Part shown: piece by piece, positions 38,343 through 46,332 of the stretch
Numbering within the stretch: the first letter of the stretch is position 1
How the letters are laid out: each line of letters starts with the position of its first letter
Source: an uncultured Maribacter sp.
Lineage (GTDB): Bacteria; Bacteroidota; Bacteroidia; Flavobacteriales; Flavobacteriaceae
Assembly (NCBI RefSeq): GCF_947500985.1
Contig: NZ_CANMTX010000002.1
Location: 124,001 to 188,000, forward strand
Length of the DNA stretch: 64,000 bases
Direction: 5' to 3'
The notes under the pieces: generated by a model
What the model saw: only the letters and a program-made list of their open reading frames with translations
Told to the model about the DNA's origin: nothing
The model's database searches: none
Position numbers and translations under genes: made by a program

Positions 38343-40589
38343 ATGAAAACTTTGAACAAACTTACCGTATTTACAGCACTATCCATGCTATTCTGCGCTT
38401 TTCAATTATCTGCGCAAGCAATAGTAATTAATGCTCCAGAACCTGCAGACAATCCAAACCTGTCAGGAAGTACTCCGTGGTCTGCAGTATGCGCAGGTAA
38501 TGGTGGCTTCAATGAGTATTTTGTCAATATTACCTGGATAGGTACAGCCAACGCAGGGAATGAGTTTATTCTCGAATTGTCTGATGCCAGTGGTAGCTTT
38601 ACAAACGCTCAAACTTTGCAAACGATTACGGATCAAAATGCCGTTAAGGATTTTGATATTAGTTTCGCAATACCTACCGACACTCGTGGTGAAGGGTATA
38701 AGATGAGAGTGAGAAGTACAGATCCTGAAAAAATAGGTAGCGAATCTGAGGCATTCAATATGTATTATATGGATGTTACCTCTAATTTAAATATTAGCGA
38801 ATTAGGTGACGGGGTTCCTCCAGGTACAGTATGTAGCACAGGCGACGTTACCCTACAAGTAGATAACATAGCTAATCCAGAAACCTATCAGTATATTTGG
38901 TTTCGTAGTGGAACAGAATTAACAAGTGAAACCGGGCATACATTAAACGTTACGCAATCGGGTATGTACAATGTATATATCAACTACGGACCAAGATGTA
39001 CTGGTTCTGGTAATACAGATTCTAATATTGTAGATGTTACAATAGGCGGTTCTGGAACTGGTATTGCAGTTACGGCTCCAACTAAAACTTCTTTATGTAG
39101 TACCGATACAGAAACATTAACTATAGATCAAACAGATGCCTCTTGGAGCTACCAGTGGTTTAAAGACGATGTTGAGATTGTTGGTGCTACTTCAACTTCT
39201 TATAATGTCAATGCTTCGAATGCAGGTTTTGAAGGAGACTATGCAGTAGAGATTTCAGGTACAGGTATCTGTAATGAAAGATCTGCAGTAGTATCAATAA
39301 CCAATGCAGAACTATATACTGTAACTGTAGAGAATGAAATCAACATGGTTTTATTGCCTACACAAAACGAAGTATTATCAGTAAGCACCACAGCAGTTAC
39401 GCCAAGTTATAAATGGTTTAGAAATACTATTGAGATTTCAGGTGAAACAAATAGTACGCTTACAATTACTGAAGATGGTGAGTACCATGCAGAAGTTACC
39501 CAAACAGGTGGTGCTTGTTCAGTATCTTCTAAAAACTCTGATGTAACTACAGTTGTGTCTCCTGCTTCTTTTGAAATGACCATAAATTATACTGATGCGT
39601 ATACATCTTGTGAAACCACAAGTACTATTTTAGGTGTTGAACTTATAAACGCAGTTGCTGCAGATGGTACTAAAACAGATGTTACCAGTGCTTTACTTGA
39701 TGGCTTTACCTATGAATGGAGTAAAGATGGTGCAGCTGTAGGTGGTGCAATTAGTAACAGTATTAGTCTGGCTTCAAATTCTGAAAATGGTGATTACGAT
39801 TTAAATGCAACCATTGGTAGTTTTGATGTAGATTCTAATGTCTTGCCTGTTCAATTATTAACTAATGAAACAGTAAGTATTACAAGTTCAGGAACTGTTT
39901 TCTGTAGCGGTGGTGAAACCATTACATTAAGCACAACAACCGACTTAAGTTCTGCTACATATCAGTGGCAATTAGACGGTGTATCTATTAATACCACAGA
40001 TGCGGTATTAACAGTTTCTACTGCAGGTACATATACTTTAGCGATAGATATAGATGGTTGTTCTTTAATCTCTAATGAGATTGTGGTAACACCGTTAGAT
40101 GAAAACCTAATTACACTTGATCCTGGTACAGAAATAGTAATGCCAGAAGGTACTTCTAGAGTAGTTACGGCAAGCGGAGGAACTGCGTACAGATGGTTAG
40201 ATGCCAATGCGGTAGAATTAAGTAACTCTGATAGTATCACTTTTACCGAAGCCGGTAGTTATACCCTAATAGCTTCTATTGATAATTGTGAGATTGTTAG
40301 ACAGATAGAGGTAACCTATTTAGACACCTTTAAAGTGCCTAATGTAATTACCGTGAACGGAGATGGTATTAATGATCAATGGATCATACCAAACTCGTAT
40401 TCTAATAAAGCCGATGTCAATGTAATTATCTACAATGAACAAGGGCAAGAAATTGTAAACGAATTCGATTATAAAAATAACTGGCCGCAGTCAACTACTG
40501 CGTTCACCAAACAAAACATGGTATTCTACTATAAAATCAGGAATGCCAGTGAAGTACTTAAACAAGGTACGATCACAGTAATACGTTAA
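38343..40589 (+). CDS. secreted Ig-like protein with T9SS type B sorting domain (SprC-like)
   Basis: A 748-residue exported protein. The signal peptide ends near FQLSAQ. The body is a string of Ig-like domains, each with a Tyr-x-Trp core (YIWFRSG, YQWFKDD, YKWFRN, YEWSKDG, YQWQLDG) and paired cysteines. The C terminus (about 667-748) is a gliding motility-associated type B domain: FKVPNVITVNGDGINDQW, then VIIYNEQGQEI and the FYYKIRN...GTITV end. By family knowledge it is secreted by the type IX system. It lies 7 bp before the PorP/SprF gene, so they form an operon. Position and architecture resemble F. johnsoniae SprC, but orthology is an inference. Confidence 0.9.
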   Translation: MKTLNKLTVFTALSMLFCAFQLSAQAIVINAPEPADNPNLSGSTPWSAVCAGNGGFNEYFVNITWIGTANAGNEFILELSDASGSFTNAQTLQTITDQNAVKDFDISFAIPTDTRGEGYKMRVRSTDPEKIGSESEAFNMYYMDVTSNLNISELGDGVPPGTVCSTGDVTLQVDNIANPETYQYIWFRSGTELTSETGHTLNVTQSGMYNVYINYGPRCTGSGNTDSNIVDVTIGGSGTGIAVTAPTKTSLCSTDTETLTIDQTDASWSYQWFKDDVEIVGATSTSYNVNASNAGFEGDYAVEISGTGICNERSAVVSITNAELYTVTVENEINMVLLPTQNEVLSVSTTAVTPSYKWFRNTIEISGETNSTLTITEDGEYHAEVTQTGGACSVSSKNSDVTTVVSPASFEMTINYTDAYTSCETTSTILGVELINAVAADGTKTDVTSALLDGFTYEWSKDGAAVGGAISNSISLASNSENGDYDLNATIGSFDVDSNVLPVQLLTNETVSITSSGTVFCSGGETITLSTTTDLSSATYQWQLDGVSINTTDAVLTVSTAGTYTLAIDIDGCSLISNEIVVTPLDENLITLDPGTEIVMPEGTSRVVTASGGTAYRWLDANAVELSNSDSITFTEAGSYTLIASIDNCEIVRQIEVTYLDTFKVPNVITVNGDGINDQWIIPNSYSNKADVNVIIYNEQGQEIVNEFDYKNNWPQSTTAFTKQNMVFYYKIRNASEVLKQGTITVIR

Positions 40590-40596
40590 GCTCACC

Positions 40597-42819
40597 ATGC
40601 TAAAGAAAAGTGTTTTATATCTATTGTTATTTGTGTTAGCTATCATGAAGGTTAGCGGGCAAGAGGAAAATCCGTTTGTATCATACGATGTTCCTGCCCA
40701 GAACCTTTTGAAGTATAACCGATTCTTAATCAACCCAACGTTTTCAACGGTTAGGGAAGACAAATCCTATATCAATTTGTTACACCGAAACCAATCGGTA
40801 CAATTTGATGATAACAATCAAAACTATTTCTTAAGCTATAGTGGACGTATCAACGATAAAACCGGATTAGGTCTTAGTCTATATTCTCAAAGAGAAGGTA
40901 TCTTAAGCAATTTTGGTGTGTTGGCAAATTATGCCTACGGTATTAAACTGAACGACAAAAGTAACTTTACTTTTGGTGCAAATGTTTCTTATTACCAAAG
41001 TGGGTTTGATAACGGTAGAGCATCTACTGTAGAAGAGGATCCTTTTTTAGCAGGTTTACAAGATCAGAACCTTTTATCATTTCAACCTGGTTTTAACCTT
41101 TCTTATGGTAAATTCGATGTTGGTGTATTTGCAGAAAACCTTTTTGATTACAACTTAAAGACAAGCGAATCTGTAACGGAGTTTAAAGACAAAACATATT
41201 CTGGTCACCTACAATATACCCATCAGTTTGAAAAGCAAGATGGTATTTTTGAACAAGGTCGTTTAATGCCTTTGGCAAGAGTTAGAAAAGTAGGAGAAGA
41301 AGATGTTACTTTAGGTGGAAGTTTAATTCTTGATCTTCCAAAATTAGGATGGATCCAAGGTGGGTATGATAGTTTTTATGGCGCAGCTGCTGGTGTAGGT
41401 TTTAACCTTAACCAAAGAATTTCTTTAGGCTATACTATGGAAAAAGGGTTGTCCAACAACTTTGATAATTTCGGAGTTACTCATGAAATCTCATTTGCAT
41501 ATTCATTCTCTCCAAACCTTACTGAAGATAGGGTAATGTTAGAAGATGATTTTGAAGATGATTTAGTGCAGAATGATGAGGAGCCTGAGAATATTGCTAC
41601 CAATGAAGAAATAGAAGAGTTGAAGATGAAATTGGCAGAAAACGATGCCATCATCGAGGAGTTGATGTTTCGTCAAGATTCATTAGAAGCTATTCGTCAA
41701 TCAGATTTAGAAAGACGTTTTGCCATGGTAATGCGTATGGTTAGAAATGAAACAAACGGAGAAAGACCGGACCTTGAGAATAAAGCAAAAGAGCTTTTCC
41801 TTGATGAGAATGGTAACACTGAAGTTGCTTCTAGTTATAACCCTAGTAATTCCAGAGATTTAAATACCGATAGTTATAACCCAAGTAATTCAGGTGAGGC
41901 AGTTACAAGTAATCAAGCAACTGGTCAAATACAACAAGACAGGTTAGCAGTGGTAACAAACGAAAGACAAGACCCTGTAGTAGAAAGACAAGAAGTAGTA
42001 GAAACAAATACAAATTCAAATACGAATTCTTCTGTTGATAGCAGATTTAAAGAACAAGTGCAACCAAAAGATGCTGTAGTTGCAAATAGGCCACGAAATA
42101 CTTCTACTCCCGTTGCTAAAGCAACTAGAGAAGTAGCTCAGGACGGAGTTAAAAGCAGAAGGTTTAAAGATTTACCTGACGTTACAGATGGTTACTATGT
42201 AGTTGCTAATGTATACAAAGGCGGACAGTATATGAACAGCTTTATTGATGGACTAAATGATCAGGGCATTAATGCAGATTATATAGACAACCCTAATACT
42301 GGTTTAAAATATGTGTACTTAGAACGTTATGATACTTTTGAAGAAGCAGTAGCGGCTCACGATAATAAACTGAACGGTACATATGATGGTGCTACTTGGA
42401 TTATGAACGTTGATAACAGATACACTAATGAGGCTTACGCAAGTAATGTAAATAAGATCAAAGAGAAATCTTCGAAGTATGATTCTAATGTTCTAACCTC
42501 AAATGAGGTGGTTAGAGATAATGTAGATTCTAGAGAAGCTGATTCAAAATCTTATGTTATTGAGGGTGCCGGTTCTGGTTACTACCTTATTGCAAATGTG
42601 TTCGCTAACCCTAAGAATGCAAAACGATTTGTGACCTTGCTAAATTCATTCGGATTAAATGCGAGTTACTTCATCAACCCTAAGAACAATTACAGATACG
42701 TATACCTTAAAAAGCACGACTCTTGGACCAAAGCTTTAATCTCTTACTACTCTAAGCTAAACGACGCTTACAATGAGAAGATGTGGATTATGAGGGTGAA
42801 CCATGAACTGCTGGTTTAG
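40597..42819 (+). CDS. PorP/SprF family T9SS membrane protein with two SPOR-like repeats (SprD-like)
   Basis: A 740-residue outer-membrane protein. After the signal peptide (ends near KVSGQ) comes a PorP/SprF-type beta-barrel region of about 280 residues (NPFVSYDVPAQNLLKYNRFLINPTF, SYSGRINDKTGLGLSLYSQ, GFNLNQRISLGYTMEKGL). A coiled coil follows (about 334-385), then a low-complexity linker with two YNPSNS motifs (about 410-520). Two homologous SPOR-like domains close the protein, starting near 533 (YYVVANVYKG...TWIMNVDN) and near 662 (YYLIANVFAN...MWIMRVN). Simple SprF proteins are only about 300-350 residues, so this is an extended form. SPOR domains bind denuded peptidoglycan, suggesting a barrel anchored to the cell wall (inference). 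A hairpin terminator follows. Confidence 0.9.
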   Translation: MLKKSVLYLLLFVLAIMKVSGQEENPFVSYDVPAQNLLKYNRFLINPTFSTVREDKSYINLLHRNQSVQFDDNNQNYFLSYSGRINDKTGLGLSLYSQREGILSNFGVLANYAYGIKLNDKSNFTFGANVSYYQSGFDNGRASTVEEDPFLAGLQDQNLLSFQPGFNLSYGKFDVGVFAENLFDYNLKTSESVTEFKDKTYSGHLQYTHQFEKQDGIFEQGRLMPLARVRKVGEEDVTLGGSLILDLPKLGWIQGGYDSFYGAAAGVGFNLNQRISLGYTMEKGLSNNFDNFGVTHEISFAYSFSPNLTEDRVMLEDDFEDDLVQNDEEPENIATNEEIEELKMKLAENDAIIEELMFRQDSLEAIRQSDLERRFAMVMRMVRNETNGERPDLENKAKELFLDENGNTEVASSYNPSNSRDLNTDSYNPSNSGEAVTSNQATGQIQQDRLAVVTNERQDPVVERQEVVETNTNSNTNSSVDSRFKEQVQPKDAVVANRPRNTSTPVAKATREVAQDGVKSRRFKDLPDVTDGYYVVANVYKGGQYMNSFIDGLNDQGINADYIDNPNTGLKYVYLERYDTFEEAVAAHDNKLNGTYDGATWIMNVDNRYTNEAYASNVNKIKEKSSKYDSNVLTSNEVVRDNVDSREADSKSYVIEGAGSGYYLIANVFANPKNAKRFVTLLNSFGLNASYFINPKNNYRYVYLKKHDSWTKALISYYSKLNDAYNEKMWIMRVNHELLV

Positions 42820-42849
42820 AACGACTATAAGTTAACTTAAAGATTATTT

Positions 42850-42883
42850 AAAGACCTTTTCATCCAAGATGATAAAGGTCTTT
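42850..42883 (+). terminator. hairpin after the SprD-like gene
   Basis: AAAGACCTTTTCATC pairs with GATGATAAAGGTCTTT (one bulge) around a CAA loop, 30 bp after the stop. The T run after it is short (TTTGTTGTT), so termination may be partial. Confidence 0.6.
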
Positions 42884-43196
42884 GTTGTTACTACTAAATA
42901 CTACGTCTAAGTTAGAAACAATAGTATTTTATTTAACACCAAAATATACTCTTCATTATATTTTTAATTGTCATTGAATATTGTTTCAACAACATTCATC
43001 TATAACATTAAGTTAGAAAGAATCTAATATATGTATAAATTATGATACCAATTAGTATTTTTAAATGTCTTTCGTATTTGATAGTACTTTAATCATTGAT
43101 TGCATCTCTACTCAAAGTGAAGATTTCCTAAGTTTTTAAATTACCGTTTTCATAGCACTTAATGTTATAAAATTTTTAAGCTATACATTGCTTTTG
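42884..43196. other. 313-bp non-coding stretch
   Basis: AT-rich DNA between the SprD-like terminator and the stop of the convergent lipocalin-like gene. I saw no open frame, RNA gene or convincing repeat in it. Confidence 0.5.
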
Positions 43197-43580
43197 CTAT
43201 TTCTTTATTAAATGAATTGCAATCAAATTACCAAGATGTAAATTCAACTTGCTTTTTTTAAAAGTGATTTTTGAACGATAATATTCTTGATGGGTTTTCG
43301 ATTTTATAATAAGATATTCATCTTCTAAGTACAAAAGTGTATCCTCGTTATTACTGAATTGAAACCAGTTACTTTTTGAAATAACCAATAGTTGTTGTTC
43401 TTCTTTAAATTCAAAAGTAGTCCCAATCATTTGGCTGAAATCATTTTGAATGCAAACTCCGGGTCGTGTGACTTTAACTTTTTCAATCTTCCATGTACCG
43501 ATTAATTTTTTCTTCAGTATAATATCAGATGCAACTTGACCTTGAATTAGTATGAGAAGTAAAAGCATAATTCCTTTCAT
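43197..43580 (-). CDS. small secreted lipocalin-like protein
   Basis: A 127-residue protein with a short signal peptide (MKGIMLLLLILIQGQVAS) and a lipocalin-like opening strand KLIGTWKIEKVKV. The rest alternates beta strands (TTFEFKEEQQLLVIS, TLLYLEDEYLIIKSK, KSKLNLHLGNLIAIHLI), consistent with a small barrel. No named family was recognised. It is divergent from a second protein with the same LIGxW opening (43719-44156) across 138 bp. It lies inside the stretch that separates the SprD-like gene from the SprB-like gene. Codon use looks like its neighbours. Confidence 0.7.
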   Translation of the reverse strand: MKGIMLLLLILIQGQVASDIILKKKLIGTWKIEKVKVTRPGVCIQNDFSQMIGTTFEFKEEQQLLVISKSNWFQFSNNEDTLLYLEDEYLIIKSKTHQEYYRSKITFKKSKLNLHLGNLIAIHLIKK

Positions 43581-43718
43581 AGGTTTAAGACGAATGAAAT
43601 CAATACACGTTACTTGGTTTTAATATGAAATCATCAATGTAACAATAGAATAGTAATCTTCAATTTCTTTTGTAGGTAGTGTTACTTATATTGGAACGGT
43701 TCTTGTTTTCTCTGATAT

Positions 43719-44156
43719 ATGAGAAATTCAATAATATTGCTTACTCTTTTTTTAGCTCAATTAAGTTCTGGTCAAGTACAACAAGTTTCTGAATCTTATC
43801 TAATCGGTAGTTGGATTGTTGATCATAAAATCCAAGAAGGTGATACGGAAATTACAGTCTATAGACGTTGTACAACTGGTCAGATTGGTAGTGTACTTCG
43901 TTTTTTAACTACGGGTGAATATCGCATAACCTTTAATTCTGGAAGGAAAATAGGGAGGCGGTGTGGAAATGAAATTTACCAAGGAGGAATCATTCGCCAA
44001 GGAGGAATCGCTGGATATTATCGTTTTAATATTCAAGATCAATCAGTAAGCCTTGAAAGTTACAATACTGATCCTAATATGAATTGGAATCTTGTTTGGA
44101 TTGATGAAAACTCATTTGGAGTTATAAAAGCAAAAGACAATAGTACTTATGATTAA
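43719..44156 (+). CDS. small secreted lipocalin-like protein
   Basis: A 145-residue protein with a signal peptide (MRNSIILLTLFLAQLSSGQ), then SYLIGSWIVDHK, the G-x-W first strand of lipocalin-like barrels. It has an internal hexapeptide duplication (QGGIIRQGGI), and beta strands follow (AGYYRFNIQDQSVSLESY, WNLVWIDENSFGVIK). Two cysteines (RRCTTG and RRCGNE) may pair. It probably shares ancestry with the divergent gene at 43197-43580. The function is unknown. Nothing recognisable follows it up to the next gene at 44317 on the other strand. Confidence 0.7.
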   Translation: MRNSIILLTLFLAQLSSGQVQQVSESYLIGSWIVDHKIQEGDTEITVYRRCTTGQIGSVLRFLTTGEYRITFNSGRKIGRRCGNEIYQGGIIRQGGIAGYYRFNIQDQSVSLESYNTDPNMNWNLVWIDENSFGVIKAKDNSTYD

Positions 44157-44316
44157 GAAGGTCTTTTTACTGTAGGTGTTTGCCAATCGACACTCAAAAA
44201 ACACTTTGCAAGTAACCGGAAACCAAATGGATTTCCGGATGTTACCTGTTATATTAAATCTTAATAGTCAAGATTATTACTATTGAAAACCAACTCGTCT
44301 ATATTGATTTTCAATA

Positions 44317-44514
44317 TCATCTACTCCTTTTATTTATAACCCGATAATTACAAACACTGTTTTCATCATATCTAATTCTATGTTCAGATAATAGTTGTGT
44401 AATTATTTCTCTGGTTTCATTTTCATCTAGTTGAATTTTTTCTCCTAAGTCAATTGCATTTAATTGATTCTTATTTTCAATTAATGCTTTAAAATATCTG
44501 TCTTTATTTTCCAT
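44317..44514 (-). CDS. small predicted winged-helix-like protein
   Basis: A 65-residue cytoplasmic protein (MENKDRYFKALIENKNQL...). Residues about 8-50 look like a helix-turn-helix or winged-helix unit: KALIENKNQLNAIDLGEKIQLDENETREIITQLLSEHRIRY. Its start overlaps the end of the upstream methyltransferase by 11 bp, so the two are co-transcribed and probably translationally coupled. DNA binding is a guess from the secondary-structure pattern. Confidence 0.65.
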   Translation of the reverse strand: MENKDRYFKALIENKNQLNAIDLGEKIQLDENETREIITQLLSEHRIRYDENSVCNYRVINKRSR

Positions 44515-45340
44515 GAATTTGTTTTTTTACGGATATCATCATATGCGGACTAAATGGCAAAATGTAGCTATCGTTTTCTGTAACTTGTAGTAGTTCAATT
44601 AATGTCTTTCTCTTTTTATGATTTAGCATGTTTGCAAAGAAGTCTTTATCAAGCCAAGCCATACCTTCAACTGCATATGTGTTCAAGTAGGTTAAATCTT
44701 GCTGTATAAATTCCTTTTTTAGTTGTTCGGGTTTGTGATAATAGGCCTCGGCCAAGAGCCAAGGAAAATCATCTGGTGGATTGTGTATTCCTGTAGTCAA
44801 TTCATTCTTGCACATTTCAAAGAATGACCTTTTGTGTATGAGTCCGTTTAAGAGCCCGACCAAAGTTGATGCCGTATAATTGATAGCGAATCCTAAGATG
44901 ATGCCGCCATTTTTTAAAATACGTTTCGCCTCTAAAATGCTTAATTCTCGATCTTCTATTCTCTGAAGATGATAAAGAGGGCCATGAAGTAAGATGAGGT
45001 CTGCATAATTATTTGGGAAGTCTAATTTTCTAGATTCACCCAAATGAACAAAGAACTTGTTCTTTAATTTCTTAGCTCTATTTTCTGCTAGTTGTAAATG
45101 TTTAGCAACGGGTTCTACCAAATGAACTTCATGACCTTTTTTGGCAAGCCACTTAGCATACTTTCCTGTACCACCACCAACATCTATAATCTTAGAAGAT
45201 GATGTAGAAAGGTATTTTTCAATAAGCGATTTTATTCTTTCAAACTCAAATACGCCCATGCCTTTTTCTAGTCTGGTTTCTTCAGATGCTTTGTTATAGA
45301 ACATCTCTATATTTCTTGGTATTAACTGTTCACTTTTCAT
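44504..45340 (-). CDS. class I SAM-dependent methyltransferase
   Basis: About 278 residues from the chosen ATG (MKSEQLIPRNIEMFYNKASE), with an in-frame ATG 27 bases further upstream as an alternative. SAM-binding motif I is KIIDVGGGTGKYAKWL, the acidic strand 2 end is EVHLVEP, and motif IV is YADLILLHGPLYHL, with LLHGPLYHL typical of SmtA/BioC-like small-molecule methyltransferases. The substrate is unknown. It overlaps the following 65-residue gene. A 17-bp inverted repeat lies 5 bp upstream of the alternative start codon and could be an operator. Confidence 0.85.
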   Translation of the reverse strand: MKSEQLIPRNIEMFYNKASEETRLEKGMGVFEFERIKSLIEKYLSTSSSKIIDVGGGTGKYAKWLAKKGHEVHLVEPVAKHLQLAENRAKKLKNKFFVHLGESRKLDFPNNYADLILLHGPLYHLQRIEDRELSILEAKRILKNGGIILGFAINYTASTLVGLLNGLIHKRSFFEMCKNELTTGIHNPPDDFPWLLAEAYYHKPEQLKKEFIQQDLTYLNTYAVEGMAWLDKDFFANMLNHKKRKTLIELLQVTENDSYILPFSPHMMISVKKQIHGK

Positions 45341-45371
45341 TTTTGATTTACGGTAAGAGCATCGCATTTCG

Positions 45372-45388
45372 AATTGTGTACTACAATT
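45372..45388. promoter_or_regulatory. inverted repeat upstream of the methyltransferase
   Basis: AATTGT-GTACT-ACAATT, perfect 6-bp arms with a 5-bp spacer, just upstream of the methyltransferase start. Candidate operator only. Confidence 0.35.
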
Positions 45389-46190
45389 GAAAGAGATACT
45401 GCAATCGATTTTTTAATCAATTGTTTCTGTTTAAATTTTTATAAAATAATGGGTTGTTATTATCTGTGCATTAGAAAGTCTCTATGCACTACGTACTCGT
45501 TCGTCGAGCTCGTCTTTTTAAAAAGACTTAGATAATATGTAGAATTAGTATAGCAGATTTTAAAGATAGCCATTCTTAATTAATACTTGGCTTACTACAA
45601 TAGATAATTGGCGGGGCTAAGGATTAAAGAAGTTTGTTTAACTCACTTTTTAGCCTCTTTTAGGGATTATGAATTAGATACCCAATAAAGTGCTTCAAAT
45701 TAATAATTGTTCTGTAGAGCGACTAATTCGCGCCTGAACCAAGTACATTTTAATGGACTGGATTTCGAATTAATTTTTGTAAAATCAATATATCAACTAT
45801 TTAAAAAGCATTCATTTTGTGTGCATTATTATAAAACTTAATCATCTTTATTAATACAATTATTCTTATTTCTACTTCTTTTATATATCCACCTTAAGAA
45901 TGTGTCGTAGTAAATTTGAGGTGTTTTTTAAGAAAGAATTGACTTCAAAATTCTCATTTTTTAATAGTATTATCTCAATTTTTTTCCCGCTTAAAATCGA
46001 ATTTCCCCTATCAAAAACTGGGTCCTTCTAATATAATAATTGCCACTTTAGAATTCAAAAACCGGTAGGTTTTTCTAGAGTTTTCACAACTAATTTTTGC
46101 CTAATTATTAAAATATTAAAGTTACGCTAGTACGTACTTAATCGTTGAAATACACTCTTTTCTTAAAATCACAAACCCAATCTATTTGAT
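45389..46190. other. non-coding stretch of about 0.8 kb upstream of the adhesin promoter
   Basis: No supported gene. It contains a 16-bp perfect palindrome GTCTTTTTAAAAAGAC (45512-45527) next to a GC-richer patch, and a lone TTCACAAC at 46083 without a second copy at 21 bp. The rest is AT-rich. I saw no IS remnant or tRNA. Confidence 0.5.
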
Positions 46191-46258
46191 GTTTCACAAC
46201 AGAAATGCTCGTTACCACAACAATTAATTCTTAACCCAACTAGTATGGATAATATTTG
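46191..46258 (+). promoter_or_regulatory. direct-repeat element and -7-like box upstream of the giant adhesin (site C)
   Basis: GTTTCACAACAGAAAT begins at 46191 and the second CACAACA ends at 46222, so the CACAACA repeats are exactly 21 bp apart. A -7-like box AATATTTG (7/8 to TAnnTTTG) is at 46251-46258. The word ATATTTGT begins 61 bp after the element start, as it does at site B. The start codon at 46333 gives a leader almost as long as that of the SprC-like gene. Confidence 0.65.
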
Positions 46259-46332
46259 TTAATGGAGAATTCCCCGGTTGAACGATGCGAAATGGATATC
46301 GAATGAATGGAAGGCTTCAACAAATTTACAAA

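Noticed and set aside
46083-46090. Fourth TTCACAAC site
   Set aside because: No second half-site 21 bp away, so it is treated as a chance match.
45389-46190. Insertion-sequence remnant or pseudogene
   Set aside because: No transposase-like fragment, terminal inverted repeats or target duplication could be seen; only a short palindrome and AT-rich DNA.
46285-46332. Adhesin start at ATG 46285
   Set aside because: In frame and possible, but it would add 16 polar residues and break the matched leader length shared with the SprC-like gene; 46333 is preferred, though not proven.
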